In this document: positions 25,477 through 32,335 of the stretch, piece by piece | Position numbering within the stretch: position 1 is the stretch's first letter | Layout: every line of letters begins with the position of its first letter | Source of the DNA: 2-01-FULL-39-28 sp964436165 | GTDB lineage: Bacteria; Patescibacteriota; Minisyncoccia; 2-02-FULL-40-12; GWA2-44-9 | Direction: 5' to 3' | DNA: 64,000 bases | Assembly: GCA_964436165.1 (NCBI GenBank) | Contig: CAYTBY010000002.1 | Coordinates: 17,685-81,684, forward strand | Translations under genes and position numbers: made by a program | Notes under the pieces: generated by a model | The model's input: the letters and a program-made list of their open reading frames with translations, nothing else | Database searches by the model: none | What the model was told of the DNA's origin: nothing

Positions 25477-25989
25477 TTAAGTCACCAGCCCTATTATTCC
25501 TTTTAATACCCATAAAACTACTTCTAGTACTGTAACTAGTATATTAGCGACTAGAATAAACGCTGATTTTGCCATTCCCAGGGCTTGTCCTAGTGAGATG
25601 TTACTCAATGTGTCTCCAAGAGCCAAACGCCCGCCAAGAGCTGATTTCGAGGCCTCTGTGACAGTAGTACCGTCTCGTAGTGAGTCTATTGAACCTACTC
25701 CCAGGAGGTTTTTTATGTCCTCAGAGCTAGATATATTAAACTTTTGCCCCAAGACCTTTAATATCTTATCAAAAGGTATAGTTACATTGCCCAGGGCTTC
25801 TGTTGGGTTTAATTCGGATAAATTCTTTATTTGAGAAATTTGAGAAAAAAGATTTTGGCCAGCTTGTGGTGAGTCTATCGAACCTAAAAAATTAACGCCA
25901 AGAGATCCAATCGGGCTAAAAACCCCGATTAATACCGAAAAAATAATTGTAGTAATTATTCCAAACGTAGTACTTTCATTATACCACAA
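25477..25989 (-). CDS. Hypothetical membrane protein, 170 aa
   Basis: Hydrophobic N-terminal segment (GIITTIIFSVLIGVFSPIG) and C-terminal segment (SAFILVANILVTVLEVVLWVLKGIIGLV) with a polar, Ser/Gly-rich middle containing ISSSEDIKNLLGVGSIDSLRDG. Family not recognised. The only start is TTG 25989. The bases TGG-TATAAT at codons 2-4 look like an extended -10 box, so the true start may lie further in. It ends convergent to the HAD gene. Confidence 0.6.
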   Translation of the reverse strand: MWYNESTTFGIITTIIFSVLIGVFSPIGSLGVNFLGSIDSPQAGQNLFSQISQIKNLSELNPTEALGNVTIPFDKILKVLGQKFNISSSEDIKNLLGVGSIDSLRDGTTVTEASKSALGGRLALGDTLSNISLGQALGMAKSAFILVANILVTVLEVVLWVLKGIIGLVT

Positions 25990-26032
25990 CTTTCTTAATT
26001 GGGAAACTCCCCCTTCCTCTCATGTCGCACAA

Positions 26033-27289
26033 TCAATCATTTTTTAGGAATACCGTCATCTCATCAATATATAGTTTAAATGCTTGGTAGGGTGATAAAA
26101 TACTTAAAAAATAATTTATATCTACCATTGCTCTGATTATCCAGCCGATAAATCCACGCATAATCACTCCGCCCAGATAGGCCATAGCATACTTACCCCC
26201 TATCGGTATTATAAAAACGCTGTAAAACGGTTTATATGCTTTTAATTTTTTTCCCTTTACTTGATTAACTATATTTGTAGCTGCTATTTTGGCTTGATCA
26301 ATGGCAACATAAGCTAAGGCCGGAATTGATTTTTGATTTTTTTTATCAATAAACTCGGTGTTGTCACCAACGGCAAAAATATTTTCAATTCCTTTTACTT
26401 CGAGAGATTCTTCGACCGGTATTTTGCCGGAAGTAGTAAGCGGTAAACCGGCCACCGAATCAAGAAACGAATTTGGCTTAATACCGGCGGTCCAGATTAT
26501 AAGATCTCCTTCCAGCTTTTGTCCGTTTTTTAACTTTAAAAAATTAGGGCCTACTTCTTCAATCGGAGAGTTTTCCATAATAATAATTCCAAGCTTAGTC
26601 AGACGTTTCTTAATCGATCTTCTTTCTTTTTCAGAGACTATCGGCAGTATTTTTGATCCGGCTTCGAATAGGGTTATTGTCGAACATCGGCCCCGTAATT
26701 TACATCGAGTTTTAATTACTTTTGAACAACATCCTAACTCTGCCGCAATTTCTATACCGGTAAATCCCCCACCGCATATAAGAAAAGAAAATGGCTCAGT
26801 TCTACTGCCTTTGATAAATTGGTCAGACAACTCCTCGAGTTTTTGATTTATCAAAAGAGCGTCTTCGAGGGTTTTGAACTGATGGGCATAATCTCTCACC
26901 CCCGGAATGTTATAGTCGGATGTTTCAGAACCAAGGGCCCAAACAAGATAGTCATATTCAAAGACATTATCCCCTCTGGTTTTAACCAATTTATGTTGCA
27001 GATTAACTTCGGATATCTCTGCCTGGATAAAATCTACCGAAGTACTTTCAAAAATATCAGCATACGGAATGCAGATGCTTTTCTTTAGCTGGATCGCAAA
27101 AGGATCCTTTTTTATCCCATAAGCCGAAGCCACTTCATAGATAGCCGGGATAAAGAGCTGATAGCTGTTCCTGTCAATGAGGGTTATTTCGGCCTCTCCG
27201 GCTATAATTTCTTTTTTCAGTTTTTTATTCAGATCAAGAGCGCATCTAATTCCCCCAAATCCCCCACCGAGAATTAATACCTTAATCAT
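26033..27289 (-). CDS. ndh: Type II NADH dehydrogenase (NDH-2-like FAD oxidoreductase)
   Basis: 418 residues. FAD-binding VLILGGGFGGIRCALDL at the N-terminus, the NAD-binding FLICGGGFTGIEIAAELG near residue 170, and a second flavin motif in IFAVGDNTEF near 310. The C-terminus (LGGVIMRGFIGWIIRAMVDINYFLSI) is amphipathic and suits membrane attachment. NDH-2 passes electrons from NADH to quinone without pumping protons. No complex I or quinone synthesis gene is in view, so its partner is unknown. Confidence 0.9.
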   Translation of the reverse strand: MIKVLILGGGFGGIRCALDLNKKLKKEIIAGEAEITLIDRNSYQLFIPAIYEVASAYGIKKDPFAIQLKKSICIPYADIFESTSVDFIQAEISEVNLQHKLVKTRGDNVFEYDYLVWALGSETSDYNIPGVRDYAHQFKTLEDALLINQKLEELSDQFIKGSRTEPFSFLICGGGFTGIEIAAELGCCSKVIKTRCKLRGRCSTITLFEAGSKILPIVSEKERRSIKKRLTKLGIIIMENSPIEEVGPNFLKLKNGQKLEGDLIIWTAGIKPNSFLDSVAGLPLTTSGKIPVEESLEVKGIENIFAVGDNTEFIDKKNQKSIPALAYVAIDQAKIAATNIVNQVKGKKLKAYKPFYSVFIIPIGGKYAMAYLGGVIMRGFIGWIIRAMVDINYFLSILSPYQAFKLYIDEMTVFLKND

Positions 27290-27324
27290 TACTTAATTAT
27301 AGCACGAACGGGGTAAAAGTTATC

Positions 27325-27347
27325 ACTTGGAAGCTCAACTTCCAAGT
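27325..27347. repeat. RAYT-associated palindrome, left copy
   Basis: ACTTGGAAG-CTCAA-CTTCCAAGT: 9-bp arms and a 5-nt loop. The stop codon and last codons of the transposase gene lie inside it. Confidence 0.9.
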
Positions 27348-27976
27348 AGGTCTTTTTGTAATTCTTTGTTTGTTTTAATAATTTCGAGAGACTCTTCGGC
27401 AAATTTTTTGTATTCTAATATGTTTTTAAACTGGGAAAGTACAATTTTTTTGTCACAGAAACTTTTGTGGTTAGGGTTAATATATTCTTCCCAACTTGAC
27501 TTGGAAGTGGAAGTTGAACGTCCAAGTTTATGGGCTTCAGGATTTAAGTTAATATAGGCACTCAAGTGTAAAAGATACTCGTTAGTATTAATGTGTTTAA
27601 TCTTGTATCTTCCCTGGAATAACGCTCCGCTATTTTCATATTTTTGATTAAAATACTTCGTGTATCCCGTACTTAAACGATGCATAAATTTTGTAATACC
27701 GTTATCAGCCAGTTGTCTAACTGCAAAATGAAAGTGGTTCTGATTTAAACAATAACAAACAAACTCAACTAGTTTTTGGTCAGGATGTTTAAGGCTAGAA
27801 TTTTCTTTAACAAAACTATGTTCGTATATGCTACCTATGGGATTCTTTGAGTTAAATTCTGACATACTTAGAAAAAACCTATTTAAATCATATTTTTCAA
27901 GAAAAACCTCTCTTTTGTTATTACCTCTATTAAAGATGTGATACAATTCTCCGGTTGTGAGTTTAGAATTTTTCAT
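27335..27976 (-). CDS. REP-associated tyrosine transposase (RAYT, Y1 family)
   Basis: 213 residues from ATG 27976. A Y1-transposase-like protein: YHIFNRGNNKREVFL at the start, the metal-binding HUH-type motif NQNHFHFAVRQ near residue 95, the tyrosine region in MHRLSTGYTKYFNQKYENSGALFQGRYKIK, and HLSAYINLNPEAHKLG. The gene lies between two copies of the same 23-nt palindrome; the upstream copy overlaps its start codon and the downstream copy forms its stop. A degraded third copy is inside (27499-27527). RAYTs are single-strand nucleases that process REP hairpins, so this one is the likely agent for the palindromes in fmt, gltX and mnmA. That link is an inference. Confidence 0.9.
   Translation of the reverse strand: MKNSKLTTGELYHIFNRGNNKREVFLEKYDLNRFFLSMSEFNSKNPIGSIYEHSFVKENSSLKHPDQKLVEFVCYCLNQNHFHFAVRQLADNGITKFMHRLSTGYTKYFNQKYENSGALFQGRYKIKHINTNEYLLHLSAYINLNPEAHKLGRSTSTSKSSWEEYINPNHKSFCDKKIVLSQFKNILEYKKFAEESLEIIKTNKELQKDLLGS
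27499..27527. repeat. RAYT-associated palindrome, degraded internal copy
   Basis: ACTTGGAAG at 27499 and TCCAAGT at 27521 surround a longer, altered middle (TGGAAGTTGAACG). It encodes a Ser/Thr/Arg-rich patch in the transposase. Confidence 0.65.
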
Positions 27977-28000
27977 ACTTGGAAGTTCAACTTCCAAGTA
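27976..28000. repeat. RAYT-associated palindrome, right copy
   Basis: TACTTGGAAG-TTCAA-CTTCCAAGTA: 10-bp arms, the first base shared with the transposase start codon. Confidence 0.9.
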
Positions 28001-28021
28001 GTGTAACAACTCGTTAATTTT

Positions 28022-28050
28022 TTGCAAGAAAAAGCCGGCATTTCTGCCGG
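28022..28050 (-). terminator. Terminator of the 28057 gene
   Basis: On the minus strand CCGGCA-GAAA-TGCCGG is followed by CTTTTTCTTG, just after the stop. Confidence 0.9.
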
Positions 28051-28056
28051 AGGATA

Positions 28057-28416
28057 TTAATCTTTCAATTTGGGTAAGCCGGTACCACCGTGTACTTCTC
28101 GTTCTCTGCCAGTGCAGTAGCACCTTATTACTTCGAAGGCATCGTCAAGATCAGGATAACTGAAGTGGTTCTTCTGTTTTTGTCTTAATCTTTTTTCTAC
28201 CTCGTAAAAAACTACTTTACCATCCCGTAGCAATTCCCCTAGTACCGCTATTTTATATTCTGTATTCTTTGCTACTATCATATCTGGCCATCTGGAAAGT
28301 TGCTTGCCTACCATATTTTTCTTTACCTCTTTGAGCCTGGCTTTATATTCTTGTAATTTTTGCTGCAACTGTCCTACTAGTCTGATATTTTTCTTTGGGA
28401 GAGTGATCTGCCCCAC
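28057..28416 (-). CDS. Hypothetical protein, 119 aa
   Basis: Basic, soluble and helical: residues 10-35 (VGQLQQKLQEYKARLKEVKKNM) look like a coiled coil, then YKIAVLGELLRDGKVVFYEVEKRLRQKQ. GGAGT precedes ATG 28416. Family not recognised. It is flanked by its own terminator and lies between the M23 gene and the RAYT unit. Confidence 0.65.
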   Translation of the reverse strand: MGQITLPKKNIRLVGQLQQKLQEYKARLKEVKKNMVGKQLSRWPDMIVAKNTEYKIAVLGELLRDGKVVFYEVEKRLRQKQKNHFSYPDLDDAFEVIRCYCTGREREVHGGTGLPKLKD

Positions 28417-28466
28417 AGTAACTCCTTTATTGTACGGTAACTTTTCCCCATAGTTTATAGGGTAAA

Positions 28467-29759
28467 CTATAAGTAGTCAAGAGGATTTATTGACCCGTCG
28501 AAGTAGTTGAAATAGAGTTGGCCGTTGGTTTCTTTGACATAAGTGAAGAATTCTTTATACAAGCTCAAATGAACGTGAGAGCCGGTAACGTGGCCGGTAT
28601 TGCCTTCATAGCCGATAACTTGTTCTTGTTTAACTTGAGTGCCAACCCGCAAAAATTCAAAAGCGCTCATATGGCTGTATAAACTGACTAGATTATAGGG
28701 CGAATGTTTTATTGCCACCCAATTGCCCCAACCGTCATTTTTGCCATTGGCAATTATTTCGCCATCCCCTATTGCCTTAATCGGACTGCCGTAACCAGAG
28801 GCGAAATCAACGCCGTTATGAGGCGCCCCGCCGTAAGGCCCTCTGGCTCTGTTGCATCGGGCATAAGAGGTACAACCATAACCTTGAGTAATTCGATAAT
28901 CATCCTCTGGCACTGTGAATAGTTTAGTTCCTTTGGACGGTAAGTTTTGGGCCGTTACATGTAAAATATAAAGGCCGCCTTGGATAATTCTAGTTTCCAG
29001 TTCTTTTAACTCAGTGAAGAATAGAGTTTGTTTTCGTTCTATCTCGGCCAGCATTTTTTGATACTGAGCTTCCTGACCTTTTGTCTGGGTGAGAAGAGTA
29101 TTTTTGCCAGTCTTACTTTGAGCAAGAGAGCTATTCTGCTGTTTCTGTTTTTGGTTTAAAGCCTCTAACTCCTGTTTTTTGTTTTCGGTATCGGCCTTAT
29201 CTTTCTCAAGGACATCTTTCTCTCCTTTTAGCTCGGTGATGAGATTAAAAAGCGCCGTATTGATACTGGCATTATATTGAGTCTGTCTTAAAAAATCGGA
29301 TAAGTTCTGATTTTTAACTAAAATCTCAACTAGCGTCTCCTGGTCCTGCTTATATAAAGACAGAATGATCTTTCCAACAGTATCTTTTTTATAATTTATT
29401 TTTTGTTGAGTATCAAAAATTACACCCTCAAGGCCCTCAATCTCAACGCCAGTTTTATCTATGTTTTTTGAAGTTATGTTTATCTGGGTTTGGATTTTTT
29501 TTATCTGATTGTTAAGAATGCTTATCTCGTTTTGGAGCGATTTGGCTTTGGCTTGCTCCGAAGCAATATTACCTCTATATTGTTCGGCTTCTTTTTCAAG
29601 AGCTTCTATCTGTTGGCGGAGTTGTTCGATGCGTTGGTCGTCGGATTGAGCGTAAGCAAAGTTGGTAGTATGTAGTAAGTAGTATGTAGTCAGAATGAAG
29701 AGTAGAAAAAAATATGCTTGACACCTTAATATTTTTTTGTTATGATATGAATAGTCCAT
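28467..29759 (-). CDS. Secreted M23 metallopeptidase with coiled-coil N-terminal part (EnvC-like)
   Basis: 430 residues from ATG 29759; a longer start at 29810 would erase the signal-peptide shape. The signal peptide YFFLLFILTTYYLLHTTNFAYAQ is partly encoded by a heptamer repeat. Long coiled coils follow (about 40-260), then the LytM domain with HNGVDFASGYG (zinc His and Asp), GNWVAIKHSPYNLVSLYSHM and GSHVHLSLY (HxH). M23 enzymes cut peptide cross-links in peptidoglycan. The coiled-coil plus hydrolase layout resembles EnvC/PcsB division factors and matches the transglycosylase at 51145, a probable paralogue in its N-terminal half. Confidence 0.9.
   Translation of the reverse strand: MDYSYHNKKILRCQAYFFLLFILTTYYLLHTTNFAYAQSDDQRIEQLRQQIEALEKEAEQYRGNIASEQAKAKSLQNEISILNNQIKKIQTQINITSKNIDKTGVEIEGLEGVIFDTQQKINYKKDTVGKIILSLYKQDQETLVEILVKNQNLSDFLRQTQYNASINTALFNLITELKGEKDVLEKDKADTENKKQELEALNQKQKQQNSSLAQSKTGKNTLLTQTKGQEAQYQKMLAEIERKQTLFFTELKELETRIIQGGLYILHVTAQNLPSKGTKLFTVPEDDYRITQGYGCTSYARCNRARGPYGGAPHNGVDFASGYGSPIKAIGDGEIIANGKNDGWGNWVAIKHSPYNLVSLYSHMSAFEFLRVGTQVKQEQVIGYEGNTGHVTGSHVHLSLYKEFFTYVKETNGQLYFNYFDGSINPLDYL
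29665..29692. repeat. Heptamer repeat in the M23 signal peptide
   Basis: GTAGTAT, GTAGTAA, GTAGTAT, GTAGTCA in tandem, encoding TTYYLLHTT on the minus strand. Confidence 0.9.
29718..29746 (+). promoter_or_regulatory. Strong sigma70-type promoter for the gene at 29782
   Basis: TTGACA, a 17-bp spacer and TATGAT. It overlaps the start of the divergent M23 gene, so the two may influence each other. Confidence 0.85.
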
Positions 29760-29781
29760 ACTTGGCTTCAGGGAGGCAGCG

Positions 29782-29988
29782 ATGAATATAACCTTTACAT
29801 ATTCCTTCATATATTGGTGGGGTTTGGCAGGATTCTTTGCGATAGCATGTTTTCTATTTACAACTTTTGTTCCCTTGAAATATGTGAGAACTCAGATCGC
29901 TAATCTTATTACCTATTCTTTATTTGGCCTCACTTTTATCTGTTTGTTGTTAATGCTAGTGACTATCCTCTTGTCCACTGTGTCTTAA
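29782..29988 (+). CDS. Small membrane protein with two helices, 68 aa
   Basis: A good promoter, a GGGAGG site and ATG 29782 support the gene. Two hydrophobic helices (WWGLAGFFAIACFLFTTFVP and LITYSLFGLTFICLLLMLVTILL) are joined by a short basic turn (LKYVRTQ). Function unknown. A weak hairpin (GACCCT/AGGGTT, near 30000) may end it. Confidence 0.7.
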   Translation: MNITFTYSFIYWWGLAGFFAIACFLFTTFVPLKYVRTQIANLITYSLFGLTFICLLLMLVTILLSTVS

Positions 29989-30079
29989 TGTGACTTTTCG
30001 ACCCTTTCGAGGGTTCTGTGTCCTCCGAAGCCTTTTTGTTCTTCGAAGTTTTAACGAAGAAGAATGGCGAAGGGGGATT

Positions 30080-31465
30080 TTATTTTCCTAAAGCATTATT
30101 TATTCTCTTAATTACTTTCTGCCTTCCCAAAACAAAAGCAATATCAACCGGATCGGGTGATTTCTCCCGGCCGGTAAGAGCAACGCGCAAGGGCCAATAG
30201 ACCAAACCACGAGCTTGCCCTGAGGGATTCGAAGGGTCCCCTATCTCTTTACCCAATTCATCCAGATTGTTTCTTAGCTCGTCCTTGTTGAAGTTTGACT
30301 TCAACAAAAGTTCTCGGACTTTTTCTAGTGTTTTCTTTGAATCCTCGAGCGAGAATTTTTTCCATTTGAGCAGATTAGGGTCGTATTCGGGTTCTTTCCA
30401 GAAATAATCAAAATTTTGGACATCGCTTAACTTCTCTAGCCGCTCCGTGATTAGTGGCATTGCCCCATCGGATATATTTAAACCTGCTTGCCCTGAGCTT
30501 GTCGAATGGATTAAATTTTTAAACTCTGCCGCAGGCAGCTGTTTTATGTATTGAGAATTAATCCAATTCAATTTTTTAACATCAAAAATCGCTCCTGATT
30601 TGTGAACTTTTTCCAGCTCAAATTCCTGAACCATCTCATCGGCCGAAATAATATCTTTACTGTATGTGTATCCAAGAAATCCCATGAAATTTACCATCGC
30701 TTCGGGTAAGTAGTCTTTTTTAAAATCTGTTACCGATGTTGCCCCATGTCTCTTCGATAATTTACTTCTGTCGGGGGCAAGAATAAGCGGAAGATGGGCA
30801 AATTGAGGAATTTTAGCGCCCAATGCCTTGTATATTAATATCTGCTTAGGCGTATTGGAGATATGATCTTCGCCTCTTATCACGTGGCTAATTTCCATAT
30901 CGATATCGTCTATAACTGCGGCAAAATTATATAATGGTACCCGTAAATCCTTAGCCAAACTAAAATCTCCCAATAATCCTGTCTCCAATTTTATATTACC
31001 CCTAATTTCATCATGAAAAGATATTTTTTCTTTTGAATTGGTATTCACAGACAATCTGATTATTTGGCCTTTTTCTAATTTCTTATCTTTGTGGTTACAA
31101 ATATGTCTGGGTGCTTCTTTTTTGGAGGCTTGTTCTTTTTGTTCAATTTCCAATTCTTCTTTAGAGTGATCGCACCAGAAAGCCTTACCCGAATCAAGTA
31201 ATTTTCTCAAATATTTCCCATAAATATCAAGACGTTCTGACTGCCTAATTATTTCGTTGTTTGACCAGTCTAAACCAAGCCATTTAAGTCCTTCCATAAT
31301 ATCTTCTTCGTATTTTTTATCTGATCGCTCAAGATCAGTATCCTCTATCCTTAATATAAATTCTCCTTTATATTTTTTGGCAAAGAGCCAGTTAAAAAGA
31401 GCCGTTCTAGCGGTTCCAATATGAAGATTTCCGGTTGGACTTGGTGCAATACGAACTCTTACCAT
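30080..31465 (-). CDS. gltX: Glutamyl-tRNA synthetase
   Basis: Charges tRNA-Glu (and possibly tRNA-Gln). 461 residues. The class I motifs are intact: PSPTGNLHIGTARTALFN at residue 7 and KLSKRHG near 230. Three palindromic or repeat segments sit in the C-terminal half: 30484-30508 encodes HSTSSGQAGLN, 30285-30307 encodes LLLKSNFNKDEL, and 30212-30236 encodes DPSNPSGQARG. All keep the frame. The gene is divergent from no close partner, and downstream is the small membrane protein gene in convergent orientation. Confidence 0.95.
   Translation of the reverse strand: MVRVRIAPSPTGNLHIGTARTALFNWLFAKKYKGEFILRIEDTDLERSDKKYEEDIMEGLKWLGLDWSNNEIIRQSERLDIYGKYLRKLLDSGKAFWCDHSKEELEIEQKEQASKKEAPRHICNHKDKKLEKGQIIRLSVNTNSKEKISFHDEIRGNIKLETGLLGDFSLAKDLRVPLYNFAAVIDDIDMEISHVIRGEDHISNTPKQILIYKALGAKIPQFAHLPLILAPDRSKLSKRHGATSVTDFKKDYLPEAMVNFMGFLGYTYSKDIISADEMVQEFELEKVHKSGAIFDVKKLNWINSQYIKQLPAAEFKNLIHSTSSGQAGLNISDGAMPLITERLEKLSDVQNFDYFWKEPEYDPNLLKWKKFSLEDSKKTLEKVRELLLKSNFNKDELRNNLDELGKEIGDPSNPSGQARGLVYWPLRVALTGREKSPDPVDIAFVLGRQKVIKRINNALGK
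30212..30236 (-). repeat. SGQA-type inserted element in gltX, copy 1
   Basis: On the gene strand CCTTCGA...CTCAGGGCAAGCT encodes PSNPSGQA. It shares TTCGA and CTCAGGGCAAGC with copy 2. Confidence 0.7.
30285..30307. repeat. 23-nt hairpin of the RAYT type in gltX
   Basis: TTGTTGAAG-TTTGA-CTTCAACAA: 9-bp perfect arms and a 5-nt loop, the same geometry and AAG/CTT loop-closing bases as the RAYT palindromes. Confidence 0.8.
30484..30508 (-). repeat. SGQA-type inserted element in gltX, copy 2
   Basis: On the gene strand CATTCGACAAGCTCAGGGCA then AGCAGG, encoding HSTSSGQAG. Part of a family with copy 1. Confidence 0.75.
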
Positions 31466-31506
31466 AGACCCATTTTACCTTAAAATATTTACCTTATCAA
31501 CGCGAA

Positions 31507-31552
31507 ATCCCCCAAACGTTCAAGCGGCTGTGCTTGTTATCGTCTGGGGGAT
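31507..31552 (-). terminator. Hairpin after the 31559 gene
   Basis: ATCCCCCAAACG and CGTCTGGGGGAT pair over 12 bp with one mismatch around a 22-nt loop. There is no T run, so it may terminate weakly or protect the mRNA end. Confidence 0.5.
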
Positions 31553-31558
31553 AAGTCC

Positions 31559-31975
31559 TCATCTGTCGTTGTTATCAAGGTCGCCTCCTCCTAGAACTGT
31601 CACCTTCGTTTGGTCACTGGGGTCGGTGCCTGCTGCCCTTTCCACGGTTACGTGGAAAGTGTAGTGCCCTGGTGGAAGTTGAAGCCCCTGCTTCCCGAAA
31701 TATTCCTGATTGCCGGTATCGAAGAGAGTTGGGCTATCTTCTCCATTAATCTGCTGATCCTTGCGGCCACAGTCTCCGTCCGGCGATTCCCACCAGAAGA
31801 TCAGTTTTTTGTTATCTGAGTGCCGATCAATCCGGATAATTACCCGAACGTAAGCAACTCCTCCAACGGCAACGACGTTTTGGGGTGTTGCTTTGATCGA
31901 GACACCACCATCTGCTCGAACAAGGCCCGAAAGAACTACTAACCCAATGACGGCGACTGTTGCAATCTTTCTCAT
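31559..31975 (-). CDS. Secreted hypothetical protein, 138 aa
   Basis: Clear signal peptide (MRKIATVAVIGLVVLSGLVRA), then a beta-rich, Ig-like mature part with alternating hydrophobic strands (GVAYVRVIIRID, KLIFWWESPDGDC, GHYTFHVTVERAAG). Two cysteines could pair. It has an AGGAGG site and a consensus promoter, so it is probably well expressed. Role unknown; it could be an envelope or adhesion component. Confidence 0.75.
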   Translation of the reverse strand: MRKIATVAVIGLVVLSGLVRADGGVSIKATPQNVVAVGGVAYVRVIIRIDRHSDNKKLIFWWESPDGDCGRKDQQINGEDSPTLFDTGNQEYFGKQGLQLPPGHYTFHVTVERAAGTDPSDQTKVTVLGGGDLDNNDR

Positions 31976-31999
31976 TGCCGAACCTCCTGTATGTAACTA

Positions 32000-32028
32000 A
32001 TTATACACTAAATAAATGATAAAGTCAA
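32000..32028 (-). promoter_or_regulatory. Promoter for the secreted 138-aa protein
   Basis: On the minus strand TTGACT, a 17-bp spacer and a perfect TATAAT. Confidence 0.8.
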
Positions 32029-32069
32029 TTTTTGGTTTTCCCTTTTAAAAGTATAAGATAAAATTATGT

Positions 32070-32182
32070 ATCCCGTTAGAGATACCCTAACGGGTTTGTA
32101 TGGAAAATCGTAAATTAAGGTAATGTAGTGATTTCTTTCACCGCACGGTGGTAGGAAGTGCTCGCACTATCTCTAACGGGAT
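32070..32182. repeat. Inverted-repeat element with CCCGTTAGA ends before priA
   Basis: ATCCCGTTAGAGATA (32070-32084) and its perfect complement (32168-32182) enclose about 83 bp. A third inverted copy, CTAACGGG, is at 32087-32094. The CCCGTTAGA end recurs in the element at 49376. No gene is seen in 31976-32180 besides the minus-strand promoter. Confidence 0.75.
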
Positions 32183-32235
32183 GTATATTATTGAAGTTAT
32201 TCCCCTCACCAATCTCCCGCCCCAAGTACCTCAAT

Positions 32236-32335
32236 NNNNNNNNNNNNNNNNNNNNNNNNNNNNNNNNNNNNNNNNNNNNNNNNNNNNNNNNNNNNNNNNN
32301 NNNNNNNNNNNNNNNNNNNNNNNNNNNNNNNNNNN
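32236..32335. other. Assembly gap of 100 N with duplicated flanks
   Basis: The 55 bases before the gap (32181-32235) are identical to the 55 bases after it (32336-32390). The two contigs therefore probably overlap, and the gap is an artefact of scaffolding. Confidence 0.95.
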
